From NCBI GenBank assembly GCA_030562195.1, contig CM060203.1:3920208-3984207 (forward strand): DNA of 64,000 nt, in the 5' to 3' direction. Below the pieces are notes generated by a model. That model was not told the DNA's origin. It searched no databases and saw only the letters and a program-made list of their open reading frames with translations. Numbering within the stretch: position 1 is the stretch's first letter; each line of letters begins with the position of its first letter. The position numbers and the translations under genes are program-made. This DNA is from Nipponacmea schrenckii (lineage: Eukaryota > Mollusca > Gastropoda > Lottiidae). Positions 46,928 to 58,620 of this stretch are shown piece after piece.

Positions 46928-47394
46928 AGGGATAATATGCGTTAGAATACACTCGTCATACGGCTTATATTTGTGTTTCATTTTGACTATTAGTTAAATA
47001 AGTATGCATCCCACACTTCACCAAATTTTAAAAAGCCACAATAAAAATATATTCGGAATTTAAAAAAAAAAGTGAGCCAGCGACGATTCCATTCAGTTTG
47101 AGAATAAAAGCGTCTGGTAAATCAACGCTAAAACATCGTTGTGGAATTCAACGGTAGGGGTCAAGGACGCGTGAAATCTCACATGTTAGAGTTACTTCCC
47201 TTTATATTTATACGATTTGAAACTCGCTTGATGGATGGCTCAAGCGTTTTATGATTAACTACTTAATTTTGGGGATTTATCGGATTTTAGAGGGATTTTG
47301 ATGTATAGGTAAGTCCACTGATGGATATATACTGTTATTGTCCAAATTTGAGTGAACTTAAAATTTTATGTTCGTTCTAACGCCTATTATCCCT
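46928..47394. mobile_element. TTAA-flanked MITE, copy 2 (inverted), inside the Tigger element
   Basis: TTAA flanks at 46924-46927 and 47395-47398 with terminal AGGGATAATA at both ends. The body is the reverse complement of copy 1 at 39860-40339, sharing for example the GGTCAAGGACGCGTGAAA and TAAGTCCACTGATGGATATA phrases. Copies differ by substitutions and small indels, so both are old. Confidence 0.85.
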
Positions 47395-47757
47395 TTAAGA
47401 CAAAGGAATATTATTAGCAGTGTGAATTTGTACGCAACCATTGAGTAAACATAAATAGTGCCGCGAACAATGGCTGCGGTTAATTGGTGTCAGTTATGTT
47501 GATTAGTAGCGAGTGCATATCAAAGGATTATACGTGTAGATTAACGACTTCGAGATTAACAACGCGATTTACTTAATAATTGCTTGATGGGACTGTGAGA
47601 TTTGTTCGAAATAAGCGAGTTATTCGAGATATGGAATTCGAGATAAACTGTTTTTTTAAAAGGAGTTAAAGAAGGATATGGCAGGGACCAAGCTCCGACT
47701 TCGACATATCGGGACCTTCGACATTACCGATTTCGAGATAATGAGATTTTCACTGTA

Positions 47758-48032
47758 ATTCAATGTTGAGTCTGATATCTTTAAACAGAATTCCAGCTCG
47801 AAATAAACAATGAATTCATTCATATCTACATCCTCCCTCAGCTATTAGACACAGTTAGTGATGTTTTCTTGCATTTAGATTAATGACAAACGGAAGAAGT
47901 AATAATATAAAATCAGATACGATATAACTAAAAACGTTATATTATAATGAAAGTTTGCTTTTCTTTCAGATTATTATTTACATAATAGGTGACTTTAACA
48001 CTTCACTGATTATAATATCACTTATATTAATA
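47758..48032 (+). repeat. Dispersed repeat copy B
   Basis: Matches the reverse complement of 25123-25405. It abuts the TA duplication of the Tigger element exactly and lies between Tigger and the DIRS RT frame. Either the DIRS element carries this sequence or a third element sits here. Confidence 0.7.
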
Positions 48033-48235
48033 CTTGTATTAATATTATCAACAACTTCACATATTATAAAGACTTGTCAGCCTGTAGATGATCCAATCAT
48101 CTCAGCAATTCTAATGGCAGCTACGCCGTATATAAAACACAATTGTTTATGCCCCCCTTACAATACTATCATACTCCCACTCCTACCACCCCACCGAACT
48201 CCACCATAAAAATTCAAAACATAATGCAAATCAAA

Positions 48236-50404
48236 TCACCGAAAATTCATGTACAAAGCTAACATTTGGAATCTGAGATCCTCGTTTCCAAACATCCCAC
48301 TTCCATTTCTACAAGAAATATAATATTCTTTTTCTATTGGCAACTTTAACCAATCAGTAATGTTTACATTAAATTCTGAATCTTTATTAGCAATAAAAGG
48401 CCAGAATTTGGCAGATTTCTACGCAGGAATAACTAAGATGCCTTTTGCACCCTGTTGCTTCATCTGCAACAATACTCTAGATACCAAACATATAGGTGGT
48501 ACAAATAAACCTAAACGTTTACTCCAATCTTGAGTAAACGCATCTATCCCCGCTGAGCCTTCATTCCAAAACCTAGAATAAAAAATGGGTAATTTACAAT
48601 TATATTTAGAGGCAAACCAATCAACCTCTAACATCCCCCATTTATTCTGAATCATATACAGAATATCAAACGTTATTCCCCAATCGTCAAAGTCTACTAT
48701 CCTAGACAGATAATCAGCTTTCTCATTCAAAGTTCTGGGAATCCATTCTAATTCCAAACTAATGCCATATTTAACACAAAAATTGAAAATATTTAAAGCA
48801 ATTGATTGCAACTCCCCTTTCATTGAACCCTTTTTAACAATACTACAAACCGCTTGGTTATCTGAAAACCACTTGACTCTCTGATTAGATAAAACTTGCT
48901 TAAGTGAAAATAAAACTCTTTTCACTGCACTCAATTCTCTCCATGTAGAAGATTTGCCACTTTCTTCCAAATCCCACATACCATGTGCCACCCCACTCGC
49001 CGTTTCTACTTCATAACCTCCATATCCACTATTACTAGCATCACTATAAACTATTTTAGATACATAAACCTTATTACATAAAAATCGCTTATTAATATCA
49101 TTTAAATTACTCTGCCAAAACTTTAACTGCTCTAAACTAGCATCTGATAATTTGATAAAAGTGTTCCAAGTAACAGCAGATACCACATCCATACTCAAAT
49201 ATCGCGTCATTATTTGTGACATATTCCCTATCACTATACTCATAGAAATTATCTGACCAATAAAACTTGCTAATTTCTTAACATGAACCCTTTTACTAAG
49301 CTTATAACATTCTTGAATGTCAAAAATCAGATTTTTAGCCTTCTCAATCCTCGTATCCGGTATTGATAAACTACCCTCCGCCGAATCCAACAAAACACCC
49401 AAATAAACTAACATCTGTTGTGGTTCCCAACAAGATTTATCAACTTTGGGTACGAACCCGGATAACAATAAATCTTCCTTAATGTCTTTCGACATTTTTA
49501 ATGTATCAGTGTACTCATGTCCACACCCAAAGCCATCATCCAAAAACATCAGATTTAACTTTGATTCAGACCCCCATTTAGCAACTAAAGGTCTTGTCAG
49601 TTTTGTAAAAGCGTAAGGTGCTGAAGTAAATCCGAACGGAAGAACCAAAAATTTAAAATACGAAACCACACCCTTACTCATTTCCCATGCAAAACCTAAA
49701 TACTCTGTATGTGGTTGATATATATCTATAAAATGATAAGCTGAATGAATATCAAATTTAAACATAAAATAACCTTTCTTAATATAATCTAACACTAATC
49801 TGATATCTTCATATTTAATAGATTGTTTCCAAACATGTTTATTTACAATTCTTAAATCTAAAATCAACCTTTTCTTACCATTACTCTGAACGGAAACTGT
49901 CAGAGGATTCACAACAAATGGCGGTTGCCCACACTTCTCAATCAAACCCCTTACTAATAAATCATTGATAGCATTAATAACAAACTCAATTTCCTTTAAA
50001 GCAGAAAAATAATTTTTTGAAAAACTATTCACAGGAGATGAAAAGAACAAAATTTTATAGCCACATTCTATAATATCTAAAATAAAACTATTCGCACCAA
50101 TCTGCCGCCAAAACTCAATGTTCCGTTTTAATCGACCTTTAACTAATATTTGCTTTTGACCCTGTTCATATTCATTATAGTCATTAGTAAAAAGATCTTG
50201 AAAATTAGTGAAATACTCATCTTGAACGTTCTTCTGTAAATTCAACGGCACTCCTTTATTTCTGGTTGGCTCCACCACTTGCTGTACCGTGGTAAATATT
50301 TGGGCACTCTCTCCTGAAATGTCCACTTTGCCCGCAGGCAAAACAACATCCTCCGAAAACTCCATTGCCGGAACTGCTTCCTGTACCTTGCCCATTGTAG
50401 GCAC
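48236..50404 (-). pseudogene. DIRS reverse transcriptase-RNase H, one premature stop
   Basis: An uninterrupted 661-codon frame starts at 50404. RT motifs: RLILDLRIVNKHV, FKFDIHSAYH (Asp218), LPFGFTSAPYAFTKLTRPL, and MFLDDGFG (Asp289-290). RNase H motifs: VYSDASNSGYGGYE, TWRELSAVKRV, WFSDNQAVCSIV and LNEKADYLSR. The tail has DWFASKYNCKLPIFYSRFW and DAFTQDW, typical of DIRS. The frame stops at TAG (48419-48421) where relatives have Trp; beyond it the same frame continues SAKFWPFIANKDSEF for about 60 codons to a TGA at 48236. The copy is thus nearly intact except for this nonsense change. Confidence 0.9.
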
Positions 50405-50413
50405 GAAATGAAT

Positions 50414-50968
50414 TCATTTTTCCAAATCCATGTTGACTTTGAGTGAACTGTTGACCTTGGTTGAAAGATGAACTCGGTCCAGGTAAAGAAAAATTAGATA
50501 CAGTATTAATTTTTTTAGATTTACCAGTATTCCCCTGCCCTCTGCCTTAAGAATCCGTGATTCATCCTCTGAATCACTAGCCAATGGATTAGCCTCATAC
50601 TGCTTCACAGTATCCCAACCACCTTCCGAAGAATCTGCTATGCGAATATGCTTATTACGAGTATGTAACTTTTCCCGTGAAACCTTCACCAATTCTTCTA
50701 CATAATCAAATTTCTTGTTTTCTATAGCCCAACTGATCTGCTTCAAATTTTCATCCAATTCAGAATTAAAATTGTATTGAATCTTATTACCTTCATATTT
50801 CCATGTTATATCCGTATCTGATTTCAACTTTTTCACTTCTGAGACTACCGACACCGAATTCCCCCGAACCTCACTGCGTAAGGATAACAGGTCCTCCTTC
50901 TGGCTTCTGATCTCATTTACTAACTGCATCAAAGTGTTCTTGATATCTGAATCGGGCGCCCCTTCCAT
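50414..50968 (-). pseudogene. DIRS gag-like frame, frameshifted
   Basis: Begins MEGAPDSDIKNTLMQLVNEI with a heptad-like, charged coiled-coil N-terminus. A middle region WAIENKKFDYVEELVKVSRE is followed by an acidic GGWDTVKQYEANPLASDSED. After about 50550 the correct frame appears to shift, since another frame reads QGQQFTQSQHGFGK and other Q/G/S-rich sequence typical of such gag C-termini. It ends just before the RT frame. Confidence 0.65.
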
Positions 50969-51352
50969 GTTTCAAATTCGCCAGTCAACAAGAAAAATTG
51001 TGAGAACAAATAAACTCTGTGTGCTATCAGCCGCTTGGTCACTTTGCTGAATGACCTAACAAACACTGTACTGTCCTTAGTAACTTCTAATTAATACTAC
51101 TCAGTATTGCTCATACTTCACTCACAATTAACAATAGTTATCGTCCTTCATGGGAAATTAATTTCTGTCTAATTCGTACTTCAAACGACAAACAATTATA
51201 TTTCCTGTTTCCCCGGTAAAGAACATCCACAATAATTGACCTAAAGGAGGTCAACATTAAAAATGTACGTGAATATACAAGGAATGTCCAAAATTTTCAT
51301 CAATAATTTAACAAACTGTGATCTTTATCATTTCAGGAACGGAAGTGACATC

Positions 51353-52471
51353 ATGGAACCATTCAACTTATCGATATTGAACGAAACTGAATTTCTTCCG
51401 GTGACGAGTGATTATTATGACAATGTAATGTATGCCGCTGACACCATAAAAAAATATTACATGTGGGTCATATTTGCTGTGGGATTCCCGGGGAATCTAG
51501 CTAGTATTGTTACTATTTTAAGAATGAAACCGCTCACGTCGATCACGTGTTACGTGGCGTTGCTAGCCGTGGTGGACAATCTGACACTTGTCGTCAAATT
51601 ATGTCACCTCATTTTACAGGATTACGATTTAAAAACTATGTCAGATACGGAATGTAAATTATTAGTGTTTCTTGGAAATGTGTTTCTGACCTACGCTAGT
51701 TGGATTCTGGTTGCTATGGCAATGGAGAGATTTGTAGCAGTATGGTATCCACTAAAACTTGGCATGAATTGGAATATGAAAAAGTCGTTCATCTCCATGT
51801 CTGCCATCTTTGTACTTATCACGGCAGTATACGTGCACCTACTATGGACTATGACGTCATATTACGGCAGCTGTGAAGTTTCCCAGAAATATCACAATTT
51901 CTTCTTTATGGAAGTTTGGCACTGGATAAGCGCGAGTTTGTACGCATTTGTACCCTGTTTCTTGTTGTTTCTGTTTAACGTCTTGATAATCGTTGGAATC
52001 CGAAAGTCAGCAACTGAACACAAGTCTTTAACATCCAGCACCAGTTCCACATCTGCCACAACTCATCGTGACGTCACCATAATGCTACTTGTTGTGTCTA
52101 TTGTCTTTTTGATCCTAACTACACCTATCTCTATCTACATCCTTCTTGGACAATCGTGGCTTCCCCGTCGCTTTAGTGATGAAATGGCACAAAAGTATTT
52201 ATTCAAACAGATAGCCTATATATTTTGTGATTCCAATCACGCTGTCAATTTCTTCCTCTATTTTTTAACAGCTCGCAGGTTCCGTTTACATTTTCACGAG
52301 GTGTATAAATGTAGATCGGCGTCATCATCAGATACAGTTCTCTTACGGAACCGATCCTATCGTTTCACCACTAAGTTTAGCACAAATCAGGGAACGCGCA
52401 TGCTCGATGACACGGATACAACTTCGGCCTCGAGACAATATTCGTTTAGTTATCATCAACGTCCCAAATAA
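51353..52471 (+). CDS. Class A (rhodopsin-like) orphan GPCR
   Basis: An open frame runs from 51263, but TTATCATTTCAG at 51323-51334 is a good splice acceptor, so the ATG at 51353 (MEPFNLSILNETEF, two N-glycosylation sites) is preferred; 372 residues. Seven hydrophobic segments follow. TM1 has GFPGNLASIV; TM2 LAVVDN; the TM3 end has MAMERFVAVWYP in place of DRY; the cysteine pair is probably CKLL and SCEV; TM6 is LLVVSIVFLILTTPISIYILL; TM7 DSNHAVNFFLYFLTARRFR. The NH-VNFFLY form in place of NPxxY is common among lophotrochozoan peptide-receptor expansions. The third loop and the C-tail are Ser/Thr-rich phosphorylation substrates. The ligand is unknown; a neuropeptide is a guess. Intronless coding region. 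Confidence 0.85.
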   Translation: MEPFNLSILNETEFLPVTSDYYDNVMYAADTIKKYYMWVIFAVGFPGNLASIVTILRMKPLTSITCYVALLAVVDNLTLVVKLCHLILQDYDLKTMSDTECKLLVFLGNVFLTYASWILVAMAMERFVAVWYPLKLGMNWNMKKSFISMSAIFVLITAVYVHLLWTMTSYYGSCEVSQKYHNFFFMEVWHWISASLYAFVPCFLLFLFNVLIIVGIRKSATEHKSLTSSTSSTSATTHRDVTIMLLVVSIVFLILTTPISIYILLGQSWLPRRFSDEMAQKYLFKQIAYIFCDSNHAVNFFLYFLTARRFRLHFHEVYKCRSASSSDTVLLRNRSYRFTTKFSTNQGTRMLDDTDTTSASRQYSFSYHQRPK

Positions 52472-55010
52472 TTGACGTCATTGTTCATAATAATATTTTA
52501 TATTAAGTTTTTGAGGCTGAGTAAATATATAATTTTAATTCAGTAAATTTTTATGTTTTTATTTTTGACCCTGTTCCCCGGCCATAAACCATGTGCTCGT
52601 GACCCAAATATATTTATAGAAGACATTACATATTACATGTCGAATTTAATAATTAATCGGTTTAATTTCGACATATAAAGTTGGCACCAGGGCTCTTCCG
52701 GACAAATCCACCCCCCCCCCCCGACTATACGCCATAATCTGGATAATAGATTCTGCATTAAAATACACGCTCTCAATAAGGTTAAAATGCTGAAACGTAA
52801 ACCTCATTTCATATTAGTTTATTCTCACTACAAAATAATAACAGTGTTCATTTCAGAAACATTTCAGAACTGGTACCAATGCTAAATACGGTATATTTAT
52901 GTTATACAGCACATTAAAAATGCTAACACTTCTTTTCACATTATTAATACGCTTATCTATTGCTCTGTCACCTAGGCCAGTGCTTGACTTGTCTCAAACG
53001 AATTATTAGGAACTTCATATTATGCTTATAAGAATGTTCAACTTTAAGGAAATATGCAACGCCAAAACAGCAATTTCGAATGTCATACTAGTATATGCTT
53101 TTTCTACATAGAGATAAAAGCATATAAGGTTTTTGTGAAATTAGCAACGCTGCAGTATAGAAGATGATCAAAATTGAATAAAATTAACCTCTAATCAATT
53201 TTCTTTTTCGGTATAAAGCTCGTTAGAAACAATAGAAACAAAATCAATGTTGGTTACATTATCCAATTAGTTTTTTTAAATCAAACAAATAGCAAGTCAA
53301 TCAGGACAACATTTACATTGTTTCTAAAACATCGTCATGCCGCATTAGCTTTTTAGAAACTGTTTATGTAAATCAACACTCAACACTCTTCGGAAATCAA
53401 AGACATGCTTTGTTTTCAATTAATAAAAAAGTATATAAAGTAAATTGCCAGCAATTATGCCTACGACAATAGAGCTTAAAGTCACGAAAGGTTCTGTATT
53501 GAATCAACCGTGTAAAGTTGGGTACCTGTAAATAATAACATTTTTTAGGTTGATCTCTAAACAGGATTGAACATCAACAGTATAACACACAATTTATTCT
53601 GACCATAGAAAAATGTCGTTGTACGATTTGGTACAGGTATATCGGTTTATATGCTATACACCTTTTAAAAAACAAAAATATCGTTGTACCAAGCAGCTTG
53701 CTAGCTAGTTTCGATTCAGTATGCTTTAATCCGATTTTGATTTGATTTTCATTGTTCATGTCCCATTTCATGTTCCATTCTGACCACAGAAAGTTTTTTT
53801 GTACCAGCTAGTCAGACAGGCACAATAAATTGGGATGTTGTCCCATTCTCCAAAACAAGTCAATGGGACACGAAACCTTGGTGTGCTATACACTTACATT
53901 GATACCGAACAAAACTCGCTGTACCGCACCCTGAGAGAAAATGACGCAGGGCTTATTACAGTACTCTACACTTTTAGGATTTTTATATAGGACTCAGACC
54001 ACAACAATATTTTATGCTAATGATTGTATTAGTCCGACCTATTTTTAGAAATCCTCTTTCTCCCTTCCTTTTGGGGGGTTTTGCATGCCCATTTTCGACT
54101 AATTTTTGTCTAGATCTTGCATTTGATATCTGAAATTGCATTTGTTTCCAGAATTTCTGAGATAATGAGAAATTTAATTGGCGGAAGGTTATTTCTAAAA
54201 ATAGTGGATTTGTGTGCAGTGACAGTCAAGCGGATGTTGATAAAATGTAGTGGTTTACTTTCATTTTGTTAGGTTCAAAATTTTCATGGTCATGCTGTAT
54301 TGAAAAAGTTATGGAAGGTTAAATTTCGTGATTCAACATTGAAACGGGTGGCAAATGGATTTGTGGACTGAGTCCTTATGGAGCATTTGGCCATAGAAGG
54401 TCGCGTGGAAAATATCATACTATCTAATGGCACACTGCGTGCGACTTTCTTCGACGTGAAACACAACATGCATGTGGTTAAATATGATAGCATCCTGTGA
54501 AATAGTGGCGGAGGCGATCCTAGAGGATAAATTTATTAAATCTCCAAATTCTCTTCAAGTATCGATTGTTTAATTACAGACAACTACAATCAGCTACTAA
54601 ATTAGTCAGATACGCCTTTTCGAATGTAAGACATTAGTGATAAGGTAAAGTATGCCTTGTATGGATTCGATCCTCCGCCACAATATTAATTAAAAGTTCC
54701 TATATGTATGAATATTGACCCTGTGAGTTGACAAGAAGAAAAAAAATTGTCGAGTTCAGTCCAATAGGTTAACATGCCTCGAGCCTCTTAATCATATTTC
54801 AATGGCAGTACAATATTAGCTTATACCACTTCAATAAGGTCACATAGCTTTTATGTGTATATAAACACATCGGTGAAATTGTTATCAACTTCATAATTGG
54901 CTCTTGAATAAACAAACATGTCTAACTGATTTTTGTAGAACAACAAAACAAATGTCTATGAAATACTTGTTTCCATATAAACAAATAAGGAGCTGGTATA
55001 TAAACAAAAC
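52472..55010. other. Intergenic, no gene recognised
   Basis: AT-rich. Short frames (53574-53771, 54290-54493) have no domain signature. A C-run near 52710-52723 and a G-run near 54074 are the only low-complexity features noted. Confidence 0.45.
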
Positions 55011-55411
55011 AATGAACTGTCTACCAGCAGCTACACGAACAGACCACAGAGCTAGGTCAAGTAGCTCTTTATATAAACCAACACAAGGGTGAACTATCTA
55101 CCAGCTACAATACAAACAAACCAATAAACTGGGTCTCCTGGCTTTTATATAAACTGTGAACTATCTACCAGCTGCTTTACAAAATACCCAATAAACTAGA
55201 TCTCCTGGCTTTTATATAAACCAACACAACTGTGAACTATCTACCAGCTGCTTTACAAAATACCCAATAAACTAGATCACCTGGCTTTTATATAAACCAA
55301 CACAACTGTAAACTGTTACCAGCTGCTATACAAACAAACCAATAAACTCTAGCTTTTATATAAACTAACAGAAATATGAACTGTCTACCAGCTGCTATAC
55401 AAGCACACAAC
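55011..55411 (+). repeat. Minisatellite of about 70-85 bp, six copies
   Basis: Copies share GAACTATCTACCAGCTGC, AATAAACTAGATC and CTGGCTTTTATATAAACCAA. Copies three and four are almost identical; the outer ones are more diverged, the usual pattern for an array growing from the centre. Confidence 0.85.
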
Positions 55412-55451
55412 TAAACTTGTTCTGCTACCTATTTTACAACAGAAGACAACG

Positions 55452-56794
55452 ATGAACTGTTTAATAATAACAGACATGCGACTAGTATTGGATGGCGAGC
55501 CTATCCGATTCGTCGGTGAAACCAAGCTACTTGGTGTAACTTTCGATAGGAAACTCTCATGGGACCCCCACATCACAAATATCAAACACAGGTGCCAAAC
55601 TTTGCTGAATTTAATGAGGAATAAATCTGGCAATTAATGGGGTGCCAATGTGGTGCAATAATGGTGATCTATCGTGCGCTGATCTGGCCCATCTTGGACT
55701 ACGGTTCACAGGCATTCATGACTGCTAGACCAATGCTTCTGCATAAACTAGATATATTACAGCACAAAGCACTCCGCATAGCAACCGGAGAAGGTATCGA
55801 AATAAAAACGGAGTCGCTTCTCCAAGATGGTGAGGTCCCTCTCAAATTCCTCAGAGGGGGCAAGACCTAAGATACTGGTCAAAAATCAAGCACCTTGGAG
55901 AATCATCTCCCACCTACCTCGAGATCACGATGTTCAGGCAAGCCAAAAAAAAAATATAAGCTTTGGTCAGGCAGTTCGGGAATCCGTACGAAAATATGGG
56001 CTAGATAGGTTGCCCATCAGAGCGTTTGCTCTCCCCCAAATTGCTCCTTGGACGATCACGCCTCCTCTTGTCGACACGAGATTGGATGAGAAAAGGTTTG
56101 ATACCTTCATCGCTCGGGTGATCGCTTTAACTCATATGGACACTAGGTGGTCGGAAAGCACCCGTATCTACACTGGTTGGTGGTTCACATAACCCTGTTC
56201 GAGCAGTACAAGAATAATCAAGCGATTACCAATAACTGCTCGGTGTATACTTCAGAGATGCTTGCACTCTTCTATGTGGTGCAATATTCCGCGGGCCAAT
56301 ATAATCCAATTTATGTAGCATTAAGCGACTCGCTAAGCAGCCTGATGTCGATTGTCAACGATTCTTCGAGTTCCCAATCGGGGCTAGTGGATGAAATCGG
56401 GCAAGCGTGCTGATTAATACATAGTCAAGGCAAATCAATCGAGTTGGCATAGATCCCGTAACACTTTGGCATACAAAGAAACGAGATTGCAGATGAACTC
56501 ACAAAACAGGGACTAGATCTAACGGAAATTGAGCCGATAGACTACAGTTTATCAGAAGTCCGGAGCATGATTGGTAAAAGCATCAAATCTGCATGGGAGG
56601 GAACTCTCGTGGATGCTGATACGTTTCGCTTCAGACTAAACGATAGCATTAGCAGTAAAGTGATCTTGCACCATCCCAATCGACAGATCTGTCAGTCGGT
56701 CGCTCGTCTGAGAATGATGGGTGAGGTAAGAAATCAAAAATACGAATGTGAAGTTGGCACCGCAGAACATCTGTTAATCCATTGTGAGCAATAA
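55452..56794 (+). pseudogene. Non-LTR retrotransposon remnant: RT C-terminus and RNase H
   Basis: Successive plus-strand frames, broken by stops and shifts, read VGETKLLGVTFDRKLSWDPH (post-RT region), YRALIWPILDYGSQAF, LDILQHKALRIATG, then PIRAFALPQIAPW. An RNase H part follows: YTSEMLALFYVVQY and VALSDSLSSLMSI, then a tail with ARLRMMGEV and CEVGTAEHLLIHCEQ. This order is that of LINEs with an RNase H domain (I, Ingi or related clades). The 5' part is missing. Confidence 0.8.
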
Positions 56795-56880
56795 AGGGAA
56801 GAGAGGCAGAGGCTCTTCTGTAGGTATGACGTCGAACGTGGACTCAGTCTTCGGTAAAACGTCAAGAAGAATCACAGAAA

Positions 56881-57006
56881 AAGGACAGATGAAGTCATAG
56901 GAGCACATCACTTTTTACAGAAGAAGGACAGATGAAGTCATAAGAGCACATCGCTCTTTACAGAAGAAGGACAGATGAAGTCATAAGATCACATCGCTCT
57001 TTACAA
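56881..57006 (+). repeat. 43-bp tandem repeat, three copies
   Basis: The unit starts AAGGACAGATGAAGTCATA and ends at CTTTTTACAG or CTCTTTACAG with AAG linkers. It follows directly after the LINE remnant and could derive from its 3' UTR. Confidence 0.85.
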
Positions 57007-57149
57007 CAAGAAAGAAGACAGTTACATAGGAAGAACGAAGAATCAAGATAAATCTGTCCATTATTTACACAGAATTGTCTATTTAAAGTCTGCATAGGTT
57101 GATTGTTCGCAGCAGATCATCCATACCTCAAAAATGAAAATTTTATAAT

Positions 57150-57560
57150 ATAGTAATAACGATATTCTCACAATCTAACTTTGAATTTCTCAAATGCATG
57201 GAGGTATATCGTATATTTATCGTGTGAAAATCAAGTTGTCTTAGATAAATATGAACAGTCCATGTCAATTATTGGGTAAGATTCAAAAGTTATAGAATAG
57301 ACTTGTCGAAGGTTTTTACACTGTATTAAGGAACAATAGTAACAGTTTGTTTCTATGTAATAACATTGTGCTTGTCAACATGACACACAATTTTAGAATT
57401 TGACTGAAGAAGCTTGATTTACGACGAAAAAGCCAAAGTAAATTAGGAACATTAATGGTGATATTTCATAGGTATTTTTGCGATTTTCTTAGAGCTTGAG
57501 TATTTCTGAGGAGTGTATGATTAAGTGTAACAAAGTGTTTCACTTTTAAAAAGACCAAAA
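57150..57560 (-). mobile_element. CR1/L2-like LINE 3' fragment, copy A
   Basis: Recognised by alignment with copy B: AGTAACAGTTTG, AAGACCAAAAATCTAGAT and GAATTTCTCAA occur in the same order. This copy is more eroded and shows no frame of its own. Confidence 0.5.
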
Positions 57561-57866
57561 ATCTAGATTACTGCCTCTATTAAACATAAATGTATTGAGT
57601 GATAAAGTGTTTTCTGCGGTCGTGTGCATGGCCGCGGGAAATATATATTACATCCATTTTATAAACAAATTGTAGGTTGAAAATCTGTCCATTTCATGCA
57701 CATGTACTTGTGTATTTTTAAACAAATTGTACGTGGAGTATTGTATATTTATTTTGTGGTCATGGACTTGATCGCCGTAACATATATCTGTCCATTTGAT
57801 ACACATGTACTTGTGTATTTTTAGTATTTCAGACGAATTGTATATTGAGATATTATGTATTTTCGA

Positions 57867-58116
57867 TTTTTTTTTTTTTTTTTTTTTTTTTTTTCCAATG
57901 TATTGCCCCATGGGCTGAATGTGAGACAGGACCATGTCCTTGTGTATTGGGCCTAATTCTGACCCATGTAAAATAAAGAGTTTATTATTATTATTATTAT
58001 AACAGAAGAAGCCATAGGAGCAGGTCGCTCCTAACTCAACGTCTCAACGTTACCGCAGCAGACACCATACCTACTAAGAAGAAGAAGAAGTTCAATAATA
58101 ATAATAATAACGATAT
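57867..58116 (+). repeat. Poly-T, (TTA)n and (AAG)n/(ATA)n tracts at retroposon tails
   Basis: A run of T lies at 57867-57894. A GGGCCTAATTCTGACCCATG phrase then leads to AATAAAGAG and (TTA)n at about 57971-58000. An (AAG)4 and (AAT)n tract follows at 58079-58111. These look like the 3' tails of two different non-LTR elements placed end to end. Confidence 0.7.
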
Positions 58117-58129
58117 TTCTTTTGCGCAA

Positions 58130-58620
58130 CAATCCAATCCTCTTGGAATTTCTCAAGGTGCATGGCAGCGTTCTCAATCGGTGAGTTATTGATAGTGACT
58201 GAACAACCAAGTTTTCACTTCAGATTGAAATATAGATACAGATTCACAATGTCGAATTGATTGCGGTAACGTATTCCAAATTACTGATGCACTGTATCGA
58301 AAGGTTTTTCAGGTTGTATGAAGGAACATATAGTAACAGTTTGCTTTCTGATCTTAATGAACGGTTTGGCTTGTAAACTGACAGCAGAATTTGGAGATAT
58401 TTTGGGGCTATTTGAAGTTGATTTATTGACGAACACGAAGCCAATGTAGGTAATTTAAGACAGGCTTAATGTGTGATCTTGATCTGGTTTTTGTGACGAT
58501 TCGATTTGTAGCTTAGAGATCTGTTCCTTTGTAATGCCAGTAAGTATGGGATTACAGTAGTCAATTCTTAGCAAGCTGTTTACAGGTTGATTTACAAAAA
58601 GACCAAAAATCTAGATCTAC
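58130..58620 (-). mobile_element. CR1/L2-like LINE 3' fragment, copy B
   Basis: Minus-strand translation with frameshifts gives RIDYCNPILTGITKEQISKL (end of the RT thumb), a YLHW-V region, NRSLRSESKLLLYVPSYNLK, then a frame with SASVIWNTLPQSIR. This run is the stereotyped C-terminus of CR1/L2-like LINEs. A second, weaker copy lies 1 kb to the left. Confidence 0.65.

Larger units (their letters stand above)
45811..47755 (-). mobile_element. Tigger/pogo-type element inserted in the DIRS element
   Basis: The element is flanked by TA on both sides (45809-45810, 47756-47757). The right end reads, in reverse complement, CAGTGAAAATCTCATTATCT; the left end reads CAATAGAATCTCGTTATCTC. This fits the pogo/Tigger consensus start CAGT-GAA-CTCG. 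Inside, minus-strand frames encode pieces of a CENP-B-type transposase. A TTAA-flanked MITE interrupts it at 46928-47394. Confidence 0.85.
44804..50968 (-). mobile_element. Degraded DIRS-type tyrosine-recombinase retrotransposon
   Basis: On the minus strand, a gag-like frame (50968-50414), an RT-RNase H frame (50404-48236) and a tyrosine recombinase frame (45743-44804) follow in the order of DIRS-group elements, which integrate through a recombinase rather than an integrase. All three carry disabling changes. A Tigger-type element (45811-47755) and a repeat copy (47758-48032) separate RT from recombinase. Terminal repeats could not be defined, so the limits are those of the coding parts. Confidence 0.85.

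Noticed and set aside
54290..54493. 67-codon minus-strand frame
   Set aside because: No domain signature and no nearby splice sites that extend it.
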